From: Occallatibacter sp.
GTDB taxonomy: Bacteria > Acidobacteriota > Terriglobia > Terriglobales > Acidobacteriaceae
NCBI GenBank assembly: GCA_031296165.1
Contig: JARLGF010000080.1
Span: 1-47,331, forward strand
Direction: 5' to 3'
DNA length: 47,331 nucleotides
Positions 8,174 to 17,299 of this stretch are shown piece by piece. A program made the position numbers and the translations under genes. Below the pieces are notes generated by a model. It saw nothing but the letters and a program-made list of their open reading frames with translations, did no database searches and was not told where the DNA came from. How positions within the stretch are numbered: position 1 is the first letter of the stretch; each line of letters begins with the position of its first letter.

Positions 8174-9252
8174 GCTACAAAATCCCCATGGGTCCCTACC
8201 ATCCCGCCCTGGAAGAACCCTACAAGCTCGACCTCATCTGCGAAGGCGAAACCGTCCGCGATGCCAAATTGCACATCGGCTTCAACTTTCGCGGCATTGA
8301 GCACCTGGCCGAAACGCGCAACTACATCCAGGTCATCGCCCTCATGGAGCGCGTCTGCGGCATCTGCTCCAACATCCACACCCTCACCCTCTGCCAGTCC
8401 ATGGAGCAGTTGACCGGCCTCACCCCGCCTCCCCGCGCCCTGTATATTCGCGTCGTCGTGGCCGAACTCGAGCGCCTCCACTCCCACGTACTCTGGGCCG
8501 GCATCGCCGCCAAGCTCATGGGCTTCAAAACCATGTTCATGACCTGCTTCGAACTGCGCGAGAAAGTCATGGACGTGCTCCAGGCCATCTCCGGCAACCG
8601 CGTCAACTACTCCATGAACCGCATCGGCGGAGTCAATCGCGACATCGACGACCCTCTTGCCGTGCTGGCCATGGTCCAGGCGCTTGAGCGCGAAATGGTC
8701 CGCACCGTCATCCCCATCTTCACCACCAGTTCCACGGCCCGCTCGCGCTGTGCCGGCATCGGCATCCTCACCCGCGAAAAAGCTCTCTCCTGCGGCGTTG
8801 TCGGGCCCACGGCGCGCGCCTCCGGGCTGCCCCAGGACCTGCGCCGCGATGCGCCCTACGCGGCCTACTCTGAAATGGAATTCAACGTCCCGGTTCAGCC
8901 GGATGGCGACGTCCGCGCCCGCCTGCTGGTCCGTGCCCTTGAAATCATGGAGAGCTGCAAGATTCTTCGCCAGGCGCTTACCAAAATGCCGCCCGGCGAA
9001 ATCAACACCGGGGACGCCAAAATCGTCTTCGCCGCCGGTACCGCCACCAGCCGCGTCGAGGCGCCCCGCGGTGAAGTCATGTACAGCGTCTCCTGGAAGC
9101 AGGACGCCAAAAATCCCAGCCGCGTGCACGTGCGCACGCCAACTTTTGCCAACATGCCCTCCGTCCGATGGATGGTCCTGGGAGCCCGGCTTGCGGACAC
9201 ACCCCTCATCCAGGCGTCCATCGATCCCTGCTACTCCTGCACTGACCGGTAG
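8170..9252 (+). CDS. echE: Group 4 [NiFe]-hydrogenase large (catalytic) subunit (EchE-like)
   Basis: Catalytic subunit that holds the NiFe(CN)2CO site. Both Ni-binding motifs are present: Cys63 and Cys66 in ERVCGICSNIH, and Cys354 and Cys357 in DPCYSCTDR. It is therefore a true hydrogenase and not a Complex I or Ehr-type relative that has lost the ligands. The N-terminus (GPYHPALEEPYKLDL) is typical of the EchE/HycE/NuoD lineage. The protein ends at the arginine right after the second motif, so there is no C-terminal extension to cleave; EchE and CooH are known to lack it. It has 360 residues, is last in the operon, and begins by ATGA overlap. Confidence 0.93.
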   Translation: MSYKIPMGPYHPALEEPYKLDLICEGETVRDAKLHIGFNFRGIEHLAETRNYIQVIALMERVCGICSNIHTLTLCQSMEQLTGLTPPPRALYIRVVVAELERLHSHVLWAGIAAKLMGFKTMFMTCFELREKVMDVLQAISGNRVNYSMNRIGGVNRDIDDPLAVLAMVQALEREMVRTVIPIFTTSSTARSRCAGIGILTREKALSCGVVGPTARASGLPQDLRRDAPYAAYSEMEFNVPVQPDGDVRARLLVRALEIMESCKILRQALTKMPPGEINTGDAKIVFAAGTATSRVEAPRGEVMYSVSWKQDAKNPSRVHVRTPTFANMPSVRWMVLGARLADTPLIQASIDPCYSCTDR

Positions 9253-9299
9253 CCCGTCTCACGCACGGTGAACAGCCTCAGCTTTATACAAGTTCGGGT

Positions 9300-9330
9300 C
9301 TCCAGGTCTCGATTTTGAGGAGCCCTGGAA
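9300..9330. repeat. Intergenic palindromic element with GATTTTGAG core, copy 1
   Basis: CTCCAGGTCTCGATTTTGAGG followed by AGCCCTGGA forms an imperfect hairpin (TCCAGG pairs with CCTGGA) around a GATTTTGAG core. The same core occurs in palindromic settings at 27271-27295 and 46951-46978. It lies about 50 bases after the large-subunit stop, so it could also act in 3'-end formation, though there is no T-tract. Confidence 0.6.
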
Positions 9331-9436
9331 GTCCTGCCCCCGGGGGGGGCGATGCTTCCCGGTGGTCCATACTGCTCAAGTTAAAAGACAATTTAAGCTT
9401 AATCTTGCACATACAGCCATGCCGGAGCTTCAACTG

Positions 9437-10162
9437 ATGCATTCAAATCGATTGCGCGCAGCACCAACCCTCGCCGTTGCTTCTCTATTCTGCTGCCTCG
9501 GCATCGTCGCTGTTCCCGCCCAGCAGCCCGACGCTGCCTCGGTCATTCAAAAAGTGGACGCCGCTGTCAAAGCCCGGGTTGAAAGCATCGCTGGATACAC
9601 CGTGACCGAACATTACGCCGTCTACAGAAACAACGACGAAGTCCATCCGGTTGCGGAAATGACGGTCAAAACCATCTATCGCCAGGACTCCGGCAAAAGT
9701 TACGCCATCCTCTCGCAGTCCGGCTCGCAGATCGTGCGAAACATGGTGTTGGGCTCCATCCTGGACAATGAAAAGCACATCAACCTGCCCGGCGTCCGCG
9801 AGGGGGCGTGGATTATCTCCGCAAACTATGAAATGAAACTGCAGCCCGGCGGAACCCAGCAGTTGGATGGAAGAAACTGCTATGTCCTGCGCCTGACGCC
9901 CAAAATCAAGGCGCCCTACCATGTCGATGGAACCCTGTGGGTCGACGCCCGCGATGGTTCGATCGTTCAACTTCAGGGAATGGCGTCTAAAAGTGCTTCC
10001 TACCTGGCCGGACCTACGCAGATGATGCGCCAGTACACAAATGTCAGCGGCTTTGCCGAAGCAACCCATGCCCGGGCCGTCTCCAACAGTTTTCTCTTCG
10101 GCAAAACCGTCGTAACCATCGACTACCGCGACTACCAGATCCAGCTCCGTCCAACCCAATAA
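9437..10162 (+). CDS. Secreted LolA/LppX-like protein of unknown role
   Basis: An exported protein of 241 residues. The N-terminus (positive residues, then LAVASLFCCLGIVAVPA) looks like a signal peptide with cleavage before QQPDA. The body has the alternating beta-strand pattern of outer-membrane lipoprotein-sorting (LolA/LppX) folds, with conserved-looking pieces such as LDGRNCYVLRLTPK and GTLWVDARDGSIVQLQG. I chose ATG 9437 because GGAG lies 9 bases upstream and the signal peptide begins there; the track start at 9362 would add 25 unlikely residues. It sits between the two hydrogenase operons, but nothing in it points to hydrogen metabolism. Its partner or lipid is unknown. Confidence 0.75.
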   Translation: MHSNRLRAAPTLAVASLFCCLGIVAVPAQQPDAASVIQKVDAAVKARVESIAGYTVTEHYAVYRNNDEVHPVAEMTVKTIYRQDSGKSYAILSQSGSQIVRNMVLGSILDNEKHINLPGVREGAWIISANYEMKLQPGGTQQLDGRNCYVLRLTPKIKAPYHVDGTLWVDARDGSIVQLQGMASKSASYLAGPTQMMRQYTNVSGFAEATHARAVSNSFLFGKTVVTIDYRDYQIQLRPTQ

Positions 10163-10284
10163 GCGATAAGCGACTATCTCTGCTCCGATTTACGGCCTCT
10201 GCGGCCTGAAATAGCAGGTAAGCGGCTTTTCCCGATTCGGAACATTTCCAAGGTATGCCACAGGGTGGGATAATCAAAATTCAG

Positions 10285-10300
10285 GGTGACCGTGGTCACG
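10285..10300. promoter_or_regulatory. CRP/FNR-family operator GTGA-N6-TCAC upstream of hox operon
   Basis: GGTGA-CCGTGG-TCACG contains the core GTGA-N6-TCAC; in fact GTGACC-GT-GGTCAC is a perfect 14-base palindrome. Only the outermost T and A of the CRP consensus differ. With the centre at -41.5, the -10 element would fall near 10322-10327, where TACAAG (10323-10328) is present. The hoxE start follows about 60 bases later. Binding is inferred from sequence only. Confidence 0.55.
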
Positions 10301-10396
10301 GATAGACAGAGGCTTTGGCAAGTACAAGATAGCTAGACGTGGAACTCAGCGTAGCGACTCTTCACTGCGCGTTTCGTTCCGCATCCTGGAGGAATT

Positions 10397-10894
10397 GTGC
10401 CAGCATTTACCCCCCCGCCGCTGCCGAGCGACGATAAGCGATGGAAGATTGTAAACGGCACCATGCGCAAGAACGGCTTTGCGCGCCACGCTCTCATTGA
10501 AACTCTCCACACCGTGCAGTCTTCGTTCGGTTATCTGGACGACGACGCTATCCGTTTTGTCGCGCTTTCGTTGCGCGTGCCGCTTAGCCAGGCTTACGGC
10601 GTGGTGACCTTCTACCACTACTTCAGCCTGAAGCCGCCCGGCAAGCACACCATGACCATCTGCACAGGCACTGCCTGCTACATCAAGGGCACTGACAAAC
10701 TGGTTGCCGCCGCTGAAAAGCTCCTGGGCATTCCCCAGGGCCAGACCACCCCGGATGGACAGATCAGCTTGATGACTGCCCGTTGCGTGGGTGCCTGCGG
10801 CCGTGCGCCGGTGGTGCTGACCGATGGCGAACTGGTTGGCCAGATGACCGGCGACCAGATGCTGGCGCAACTGGAAAGGTGGGCGGTGGAATGA
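10397..10894 (+). CDS. hoxE: Bidirectional hydrogenase diaphorase subunit HoxE (NuoE-like)
   Basis: NuoE-family [2Fe-2S] protein of the diaphorase part of a group 3d NAD-linked hydrogenase. The thioredoxin-like fold carries four cysteine ligands: Cys89 and Cys94 (CTGTAC), and Cys130 and Cys134 (CVGAC). The N-terminal helical part has RHALIETLHTVQSSFGYL, typical of the NuoE family. It starts with GTG at 10397 behind GGAGG (4-base spacing, rather short). Length 165 residues is normal for HoxE. It overlaps hoxF by ATGA. Confidence 0.92.
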   Translation: MPAFTPPPLPSDDKRWKIVNGTMRKNGFARHALIETLHTVQSSFGYLDDDAIRFVALSLRVPLSQAYGVVTFYHYFSLKPPGKHTMTICTGTACYIKGTDKLVAAAEKLLGIPQGQTTPDGQISLMTARCVGACGRAPVVLTDGELVGQMTGDQMLAQLERWAVE

Positions 10895-12531
10895 CGATCG
10901 AAGAACTGGATCAAATTGCGGAATCGACGCGGGCCGAGTACGACAAGTACGACCACGAGATCAATGTCTGTATGGGTACCGGCTGTCTCAGCCAGCACTC
11001 GGACAATCTGAAGGACGCGCTTGCCAAGGTTGTCGAAACCCAGGGCAAAAACGTATTCGTCCGCCGCACCGGCTGCATGGGCCTCTGCGCCGCCGGACCG
11101 CTGGTGCTGGTCGACCCCGAAGAAGTCCTTTATCAGCATGTCAATGCCAGCAACGCTGAAGCCGTGGTGGCCAGCCTGGGCGGTGAACCCATTGCCGCTC
11201 TCCAGTGCGACCTGCGCGAGCACTTCGATGAGCAGGTCCATGTGGTTCTGGAAAACTCCGGCCACATCGATCCTGAAAAAATCGACGACTATATCGCCCG
11301 CGACGGCTATCAGGCGCTGCTTACCGCGCTCAGCGACATGACCCCCAAAGGCGTCATCCGCCAGATCACCGAGAGCGGCCTCCGCGGTCGCGGCGGCGGC
11401 GGTTATCCCACCGGCTTGAAATGGGGCACGGTGGCCAAGGCTGCCGGCGATCTCAAGTATGTCATCTGCAACGGCGACGAGGGCGACCCCGGCGCTTTCA
11501 TGGATCGCAGCGTTCTCGAGAGCGATCCGCAGCGCGTCATTGAAGGCATGGCCATCGCCGCGTATGCGGTGGGCGCCAGCAAGGGCTACATTTATGTCCG
11601 CGCCGAGTATCCGCTGGCCGTCTCCCGGCTTACCAACGCCCTGCGCGACGCGCGGCGGCGCGGCCTGTTGGGCAACAACATCGGCAACACGCCTTTCAGC
11701 TTCGATGTAGAAATTCGCCTCGGTGCCGGAGCTTTCGTCTGCGGTGAAGAAACCGCCCTCATCGCTTCCATCGAGGGCCGGCGCGGCACGCCCAAGCCCA
11801 GGCCTCCCTATCCGGCCATGAGCGGCCTCTGGGGCCGGCCCACGCTGATCAATAACGTCGAGACCTTCGCCAACATCGCGCCCATCATCCGCAAGGGTGG
11901 CAAGTGGTTTGCGTCCATGGGCTCGGAAAGAAGCAAAGGCACCAAGGTTTTTGCCCTCACCGGCAAAATCACCAATACCGGCTTGGTCGAAGTGCCCATG
12001 GGCATCTCCCTCAGGAAGATCATTGAAGGCATTGGCGGCGGCGTTCCCGACGGCCACACCTTCAAAGCCGTGCAAACCGGCGGTCCTTCCGGCGGCTGCC
12101 TGCCCGCTGAAATGCTCGACATCGGGGTCAGCTACGACGCTCTGCTCAAGGTCGGTTCCATCATGGGCTCCGGCGGCATGATCATCATGGACGATACCTC
12201 CTGCATGGTGAATGTTGCACGGTTCTTCGTCGAGTTCACCATGACCGAATCCTGCGGCAAGTGCATTCCCTGCCGCGCCGGCACCGCCCAGATGCACACC
12301 CTGCTCTCCCGCATCTGCGCCGGCACCGGCACCATGGAAGACCTCGAACTGCTCGAGGATCTCTGCATCACGGTCAAGGAAACCAGTCTCTGCGGACTCG
12401 GTCAGACCTCGCCCAATCCCGTGCTCAGCACACTCAAATACTTCAGAAACGAATACATCGAGCACATCGTGCACAAGCGCTGTCCTGCTGGCGTCTGTAA
12501 CATTGAAGCTCCCGTGGAGGTGTTGGCATGA
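10891..12531 (+). CDS. hoxF: Bidirectional hydrogenase diaphorase subunit HoxF (NuoF-like)
   Basis: NAD(H)- and FMN-binding subunit of the soluble Hox hydrogenase. An N-terminal thioredoxin-like [2Fe-2S] domain has Cys27/32/62/66 (CMGTGC and CMGLC). The Rossmann-like FMN/NADH region has [13 protein letters not shown] (about residues 164-176), [13 protein letters not shown] and [12 protein letters not shown]. The C-terminal [4Fe-4S] domain has Cys455/458/461 (SCGKCIPC) and Cys501 (LCGLGQ). It is 546 residues long. I chose ATG 10891, which overlaps the hoxE stop as ATGA, rather than the track start 36 codons earlier. There is no extra C-terminal ferredoxin domain. Confidence 0.94.
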   Translation: MTIEELDQIAESTRAEYDKYDHEINVCMGTGCLSQHSDNLKDALAKVVETQGKNVFVRRTGCMGLCAAGPLVLVDPEEVLYQHVNASNAEAVVASLGGEPIAALQCDLREHFDEQVHVVLENSGHIDPEKIDDYIARDGYQALLTALSDMTPKGVIRQITESGLRGRGGGGYPTGLKWGTVAKAAGDLKYVICNGDEGDPGAFMDRSVLESDPQRVIEGMAIAAYAVGASKGYIYVRAEYPLAVSRLTNALRDARRRGLLGNNIGNTPFSFDVEIRLGAGAFVCGEETALIASIEGRRGTPKPRPPYPAMSGLWGRPTLINNVETFANIAPIIRKGGKWFASMGSERSKGTKVFALTGKITNTGLVEVPMGISLRKIIEGIGGGVPDGHTFKAVQTGGPSGGCLPAEMLDIGVSYDALLKVGSIMGSGGMIIMDDTSCMVNVARFFVEFTMTESCGKCIPCRAGTAQMHTLLSRICAGTGTMEDLELLEDLCITVKETSLCGLGQTSPNPVLSTLKYFRNEYIEHIVHKRCPAGVCNIEAPVEVLA

Positions 12532-13241
12532 CAGTCGATGTAGACGTCAAAACACTTGTAATCGACGAACAGGAGGTCAGCGCGCGCGCTGGCCAGACCA
12601 TCCTGGAAGTAGCGCAGGAGAACGATATCAAGATTCCCACCCTCTGCCATCTCGATGGCTTGGGCGATGTGGGCGCCTGTCGCCTCTGTCTGGTTGAGAT
12701 CAAAGGCAGCAACAAACTCTTGCCGGCCTGCGTCGCCACCGTCCAGGAGGGAATGGAAGTCAGCACCAACACCGAGCGGCTGCAGAAACATCGCCGCTCC
12801 ATTCTCGAGATGCTCTTCGCAGAGCGCAACCATATCTGCTCGGTGTGCGTCTCCAATGGCCACTGCGAACTGCAGACCCTCGGACAGGAACAGGGTTTAA
12901 CCCATGTCCGCCTGCCCTATCGCAACCCCGAACTCACCGTCGACGCCTCCCACGAACGCTTTACCGTGGATCACAACCGTTGCATCCTTTGCACACGCTG
13001 CGTGCGGGTCTGCTCTGAAGTCGAAGGCGCGCACATCTGGGATGTGATGGGACGCGGCATCGACTCCATCATCATCACCGATCTGCACCAGGAATGGGGA
13101 AGTTCTGCTTGCACGCGCTGCGGTAAATGCGTGCAGGTCTGCCCCACCGGCGCCCTCTTCGACAAAAGCAAAGTCGGCTCCGATCATCCCAAGTATCCCG
13201 ATTTCCTGCTTCAATTGAACCTCATGAGGGAAGCACAATGA
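12528..13241 (+). CDS. hoxU: Bidirectional hydrogenase diaphorase subunit HoxU (NuoG-like)
   Basis: Electron-wire subunit between HoxF and HoxY, equivalent to the N-terminal part of NuoG. Visible clusters: a plant-type [2Fe-2S] site (Cys40, Cys51, Cys54, Cys68), the His-Cys3 [4Fe-4S] site (His102, Cys104, Cys107, Cys113) and two ferredoxin-like [4Fe-4S] sites (Cys152/155/158/162 and Cys195/198/201/205). The 237-residue length fits HoxU. The ATG overlaps the hoxF stop, and its own stop overlaps the hoxY start, both as ATGA. Confidence 0.95.
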   Translation: MTVDVDVKTLVIDEQEVSARAGQTILEVAQENDIKIPTLCHLDGLGDVGACRLCLVEIKGSNKLLPACVATVQEGMEVSTNTERLQKHRRSILEMLFAERNHICSVCVSNGHCELQTLGQEQGLTHVRLPYRNPELTVDASHERFTVDHNRCILCTRCVRVCSEVEGAHIWDVMGRGIDSIIITDLHQEWGSSACTRCGKCVQVCPTGALFDKSKVGSDHPKYPDFLLQLNLMREAQ

Positions 13242-13771
13242 GCAAACTGAAACTGGCAACAGTCTGGCTGGACGGATGCTCCGGCTGTCACATGTCGTTC
13301 CTCGACATGGACGAGCGGCTCATCGAGTTGGCCGAACTGGTCGATGTGGTCTACAGTCCCATCGTGGATACCAAGCAGTTCCCCGACGAAGTCGATATCG
13401 CGCTGGTCGAGGGCGCCGTAGCCTCGGTGGACGACGAGAAGAAAATCAAAAAGATTCGCGCCCATTCCAAGATGCTCATCGCCATCGGCGATTGTGCCGT
13501 GGCCGGCAACGTGCCCTCCATGCGCAATCCCTTCGGCCCGGAAGCCATCCTCAACCGGGCATACATTGAAAACGCCGACACACAGCAGCAGATACCGTGC
13601 GTTGTGGTGCCCAAACTGCTGCGGGTCGTGCGTCCCATCCACGAGTTTGTCAAAGTGGACGTCTTCCTGCCCGGTTGTCCGCCCTCGGCCGATACTTTTC
13701 ACACAGCGCTGACCGCGCTGATAACCGGTGAGCCGCTGGATATTCCAGCCCTTACACGTTTTGGAGCCTAA
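13238..13771 (+). CDS. hoxY: Bidirectional hydrogenase small subunit HoxY
   Basis: Small subunit of the hydrogenase module, with only the proximal [4Fe-4S] cluster: Cys14 and Cys17 ([10 protein letters not shown]), then IGDCAVAGN and [11 protein letters not shown]. At 177 residues it is the short form typical of group 3d. There is no Tat signal, consistent with a cytoplasmic enzyme. I chose ATG 13238 because of the ATGA overlap with hoxU; the track start at 13127 reads through the end of hoxU in the wrong frame. Confidence 0.94.
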   Translation: MSKLKLATVWLDGCSGCHMSFLDMDERLIELAELVDVVYSPIVDTKQFPDEVDIALVEGAVASVDDEKKIKKIRAHSKMLIAIGDCAVAGNVPSMRNPFGPEAILNRAYIENADTQQQIPCVVVPKLLRVVRPIHEFVKVDVFLPGCPPSADTFHTALTALITGEPLDIPALTRFGA

Positions 13772-13790
13772 GCCCCTTGGAGTCCGAGTT

Positions 13791-15212
13791 ATGTCCCAGA
13801 CGATCACTATCGATCCGGTAACGCGCCTTGAAGGGCACGGCAAAATCACGATCCAACTTAACGGCCAGGGCGAAGTGGAGGACGCTCACTTCCACGTCAC
13901 CCAGGTCCGCGGCTTTGAAAAGTTCTCTGAAGGCCGGCCTTACTATGAGATGCCCAGCCTCATGGCGCGCATCTGCGGCATCTGTCCGGTCTCGCACCTC
14001 ATCGCTTCCGCCAAGGCCTGTGAGGCCATCATGTCGGTCCGCATTCCGCATACCGCCGCGCAATTGCGGCGCATGTTGAATCTGGCGCAGATGGTCCAGT
14101 CCCACGCGCTCAGTTTCTTCTACCTCTCCTCGCCCGACCTCCTATTGGGCATGGAGTCCGATCCCGCGGCGCGCCACATCTTCGGCGTCGTGGCCGCCAA
14201 GCCCGAACTCGGCCGCGCCGGCATCGCGCTGCGCCGCTTCGGGCAGCACATCATCGAACTCCTCGGCGACAAGCGCATCCATCCCGGATGGGTAGTCCCG
14301 GGCGGCGTCACCGAACCCCTGGCCCCGGCCAAGCGCGATGAGATCCTGGCCATGCTCCCCGAAGCCTACGCCGGCATTGCATTGGCCTTGACTGCATACA
14401 AGCAGATCGCCGCCAGCTTCAAGCCGGAGATTGAGGTATTCGGCAACTTCCCGTCGAATTACATGGGTCTGATCAACGAAGACGAATCGGTCGAATTTAC
14501 CGACGGCGCCCTGCGCATGATCGATCCCAAGGGAAACATCCTCGAAGACGGCATCACCGCCACCCGGTTCACTGAGGTTATCGGCGAAGCTGTCGAGCCT
14601 TACAGCTACACCAAGTTCGCCTACTACAAGCCCCTCGGCTACCCTGAGGGAAGCTATCGCGTGGGCCCGCTGGCTCGGCTCAACATCGTCAAGTCCATGG
14701 GCACTCCGCAGGCAGACACAGAACTCGCCGAATTCAAACAGTTGGCACAGGGCCTGGTCCAGAGTTCCTTCCACTATCATCACGCGCGATTGATTGAGGT
14801 CCTGTACGGCATCGAGAAAATCGAGCAGATCCTTACCGATCCGCTCATCCTCGACAAGCAGGTGCGCGCCACCGCCGGCGTAAACCGGCTTGAAGGCGCT
14901 GGCCAGGCCGAGGCGCCGCGCGGCACTCTCAATCACCATTACAAGGTGGACGAAAACGGTCTGATCACTTGGGCCAACCTCGTCATCGCCACCGGCCAGA
15001 ACAACAACGCCATGAACAAGGGCGTCTTGCAGGCCGCCAAGCACTACATCAAAGACGGCAAATTCACCGAGGGTATTCTCAACCGCGTCGAGGCTGTGAT
15101 CCGCACCTTCGATCCCTGCCTCAGTTGCTCCACGCACGCCTTCGGCAAGATGCCTTTGGCCCTCACACTGCTCTCTGAGGATGGCAAGCTCGTCGACCAG
15201 GTCATCCGCTAA
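13791..15212 (+). CDS. hoxH: Bidirectional hydrogenase large (catalytic) subunit HoxH
   Basis: NiFe catalytic subunit of the NAD-linked hydrogenase. The Ni ligands are Cys62 and Cys65 ([11 protein letters not shown]) and Cys443 and Cys446 (DPCLSCSTH). A 24-residue tail follows His449 (from AFGKMPLAL to the end); this is the extension that a maturation peptidase removes after Ni insertion. ATG 13791 has GGAG 8 bases upstream and begins with the conserved [16 protein letters not shown]. Unlike the other hox junctions there is a 19-base gap after hoxY. Length is 473 residues. It is followed by a strong terminator. Confidence 0.95.
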   Translation: MSQTITIDPVTRLEGHGKITIQLNGQGEVEDAHFHVTQVRGFEKFSEGRPYYEMPSLMARICGICPVSHLIASAKACEAIMSVRIPHTAAQLRRMLNLAQMVQSHALSFFYLSSPDLLLGMESDPAARHIFGVVAAKPELGRAGIALRRFGQHIIELLGDKRIHPGWVVPGGVTEPLAPAKRDEILAMLPEAYAGIALALTAYKQIAASFKPEIEVFGNFPSNYMGLINEDESVEFTDGALRMIDPKGNILEDGITATRFTEVIGEAVEPYSYTKFAYYKPLGYPEGSYRVGPLARLNIVKSMGTPQADTELAEFKQLAQGLVQSSFHYHHARLIEVLYGIEKIEQILTDPLILDKQVRATAGVNRLEGAGQAEAPRGTLNHHYKVDENGLITWANLVIATGQNNNAMNKGVLQAAKHYIKDGKFTEGILNRVEAVIRTFDPCLSCSTHAFGKMPLALTLLSEDGKLVDQVIR

Positions 15213-15233
15213 CCGTTTGCTGTTATCCCCCTA

Positions 15234-15286
15234 TTCGCTCCCCGTTCATCGCAGTTTTTGCGACGGCCGGGGAGCGAAAGTTTTTT
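15234..15286 (+). terminator. Intrinsic terminator after hoxH
   Basis: An 11-base perfect stem, TTCGCTCCCCG pairing with CGGGGAGCGAA (15234-15244 with 15268-15278), encloses a smaller hairpin, TCGCA/TGCGA (15249-15263). A run of six T follows at 15281-15286. It lies about 20 bases after the hoxH stop, so hoxW downstream would need read-through or its own promoter. Confidence 0.85.
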
Positions 15287-15343
15287 GTATTTGCTGCCCG
15301 GCATTCCACTCTCATTGAAAGCACCACGACCGTAGCTGAATCC

Positions 15344-15826
15344 ATGACTCCAGATCCTGTCCAATGTCTTATCCTCGCCTGCGGCAACACCCTGCGCGGC
15401 GACGACGGTGTCGGCCCCTGGCTTGCCGATTGGGCCGAGCGGCGATTCCGCGCCGATCCCCGGGTGCGCGTCCTGGCCCGCCAGCAATGGACTCCCGAGC
15501 TGACCGGAGACATCGCCCCCGCACAATACGTCCTCTTCATCGATTGCTCAGTCGTCTCCGCTCCCGGGGCAGTCAGCCTCATCCCCGTCGCGCCTGCCGC
15601 CGCTGCACAACAGGGACTTGCCACGCACCACCTGGGCGCGGCAGAACTGCTCGCCCTCGCCCGCGAACTCTTCAATTCCCTGCCCAGTCATACTCTCCTG
15701 CTTACCATCGGCGCCGGCTCAACGGAGCTGGGCGAAGTCTTCAGCGACCGCGTAACCGCCGCCCTTCCCAATGCCTGCCGCCTAATCGAAGAGACTGTCC
15801 TGCGCCTTCTCGACGGCCCCGAGTAA
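15344..15826 (+). CDS. hoxW: [NiFe]-hydrogenase maturation peptidase (HoxW/HycI family)
   Basis: Peptidase M52-family protein that cleaves the C-terminal tail of the large subunit after Ni insertion. The hallmark GNTLRGDDGVG is at residues 14-24. By alignment with HybD, the likely Ni-sensing ligands are Asp21, Asp67 (LFIDC) and His95 or His96 (THHLG). It has 160 residues, normal for the family. The only large subunit in the window that needs processing is HoxH, so HoxH is the likely substrate. It is separated from hoxH by a terminator and 131 bases. Confidence 0.9.
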   Translation: MTPDPVQCLILACGNTLRGDDGVGPWLADWAERRFRADPRVRVLARQQWTPELTGDIAPAQYVLFIDCSVVSAPGAVSLIPVAPAAAAQQGLATHHLGAAELLALARELFNSLPSHTLLLTIGAGSTELGEVFSDRVTAALPNACRLIEETVLRLLDGPE

Positions 15827-15897
15827 CCTTGTCGCCTCTATCGCGTTTATGATGGTTGCGACATTCGTAAACTTGAAGGCTCTCATCCGGAGGTATC

Positions 15898-17154
15898 GTG
15901 GAAAGACGAAAGTTCCTGGCTTCTACCCTGGCCGCATCGGCACTCACACTGACAAATCACGCATACGGCAGCATTCCTCTGCGTCAGCGCCAGCGCAGCT
16001 ATCGCTTTGACCGCACCATCTCCCGCAAGGTGCTGGAGAACTACCTTTCGCGCTCTATCACCATGGAAGGTCTGCTCAACGGCAAAGGCGATCTCGAAGA
16101 CAACATCCGCATGCTCAAGAGCACCGGCGCCAAATACATCGGGCGCAGCATCTGTCTCTGGGGTCATGAGTCCAATCTGCTGCAAAATTTTGAACGCGCC
16201 CGGCAGCAACTCCCTCAGGTCCACGCAGCCGACCCGGAGATGATCCTCGAAGCCTGCATCTTTGAGATCGTCACCACTGAAGTCGAGCAGGTCCCTGTGC
16301 CGGACTGGACCTTCACCGCCCTGGGATTACCTGTCGAAAAAAGAAACTTCCGTTATGACGCCATGCTCTATCCCCTGCCGCAGCGCACCCGCTCCTGGGG
16401 CCCAAACAGCGGAGTTCCCGACGTGAGCCAGACCGAGACCCAGCTCTGGTTTTACTTCCTGGCGAAGTCTTATATCGATCTAGGCTTCGAGGGCATTCAC
16501 TGGGGCCAAATGGAGATCATGGACCACAACGACCCCGGTCTCGCCCACTATGCCCGCGTCTTTGCCTTGGTTCGCGCCTATGCAGCCCAACACGCGCGCC
16601 GCCGCATGGTGCTCTCGAATGCCCACGTTCCCTCAGGCGGCCTGGTGCGCAACGGTCAGCTCCTGCTCGACTTCCATGCCTTTCCGTTGCGCATCAAGGA
16701 AGTCCCGGACAAGCCGCAGGAAGCAATCCTGCAGGTTGGCTACGTTGACAGTATCTACCTGCACAGCAAAGGAGGACGAACCTTCAGCGGCTGGACCTGC
16801 GAGCACCTGCCCTACCTGGTCGAGCTCGATAACTGGGGCGTCAGCAAGTATCCAGGGCAAGCTGGACAGACTGCCGGGCGGCAAGTACCTGGCGCCTTCT
16901 GGATCTGGGGGTATGACGAAATCTCCTGGTTCGCCAACCAGAGCCAGGCCTACCGCGCCCAGTGGCTCCGCTACGCCTGGAACTGGGTCAGGAAAACGGA
17001 CCCCAACGGCTATCTGGAGATGCCGGGCAGCCGGACGGAGGTCTCACCGCTCAACCACCGCAGTTGGTACTCCGCAAATGACCCCAGCCCCAAAACTCCG
17101 GAAGGCCTCGGCGATGAAGAAGCGATTCGCGCCATCTGGAAGAGCGATCGATAA
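15898..17154 (+). CDS. Secreted protein of unknown function with Tat-like signal
   Basis: I do not recognise a defined family. The N-terminus MERRKFLASTLAASALTL resembles a twin-arginine signal. The 418-residue protein has an aromatic-rich, TIM-barrel-like character with acidic residues after strands (GFEGIHWGQMEIMDHND, VLSNAHVP, LLLDFHAFPLR), as seen in some uncharacterised glycoside-hydrolase-like proteins. That is a resemblance only. GTG at 15898 is preceded by GGAGG with a 4-base spacing, the same layout as hoxE. It follows hoxW by 71 bases and may share its transcript. Confidence 0.7.
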   Translation: MERRKFLASTLAASALTLTNHAYGSIPLRQRQRSYRFDRTISRKVLENYLSRSITMEGLLNGKGDLEDNIRMLKSTGAKYIGRSICLWGHESNLLQNFERARQQLPQVHAADPEMILEACIFEIVTTEVEQVPVPDWTFTALGLPVEKRNFRYDAMLYPLPQRTRSWGPNSGVPDVSQTETQLWFYFLAKSYIDLGFEGIHWGQMEIMDHNDPGLAHYARVFALVRAYAAQHARRRMVLSNAHVPSGGLVRNGQLLLDFHAFPLRIKEVPDKPQEAILQVGYVDSIYLHSKGGRTFSGWTCEHLPYLVELDNWGVSKYPGQAGQTAGRQVPGAFWIWGYDEISWFANQSQAYRAQWLRYAWNWVRKTDPNGYLEMPGSRTEVSPLNHRSWYSANDPSPKTPEGLGDEEAIRAIWKSDR

Positions 17155-17181
17155 ACTGAAAGGTTTCCCGCACAATGAATT

Positions 17182-17195
17182 GGGGCTTTCGCCCC
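17182..17195. repeat. Short hairpin GGGGC-TTTC-GCCCC
   Basis: A 5-base perfect stem with a TTTC loop lies just after the 15898 gene, in the context AATTGGGGCTTTCGCCCCTGAGG. I associate similar GGGGCTTT-GCCCC phrases with intergenic repeats in Acidobacteriota genomes, from memory. There is no T-run after it. Confidence 0.4.
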
Positions 17196-17283
17196 TGAGG
17201 CATAGCTTGTGAAAGCCTGCCCCATGATCGAGAAGACAGTTCTGCGTCTGCACAGCGCACCGGAGTAGTGCGATTACGCTTGT

Positions 17284-17299
17284 ACCCCAATGGGGTTTT
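17284..17299 (+). terminator. Small hairpin ACCCC-AAT-GGGGT followed by TTT
   Basis: A 5-base stem (17284-17288 with 17292-17296) followed by TTT on the plus strand lies between convergent genes and touches the stop codon of the minus-strand SnoaL-like gene. It could be a weak terminator for the plus-strand gene. Confidence 0.35.
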
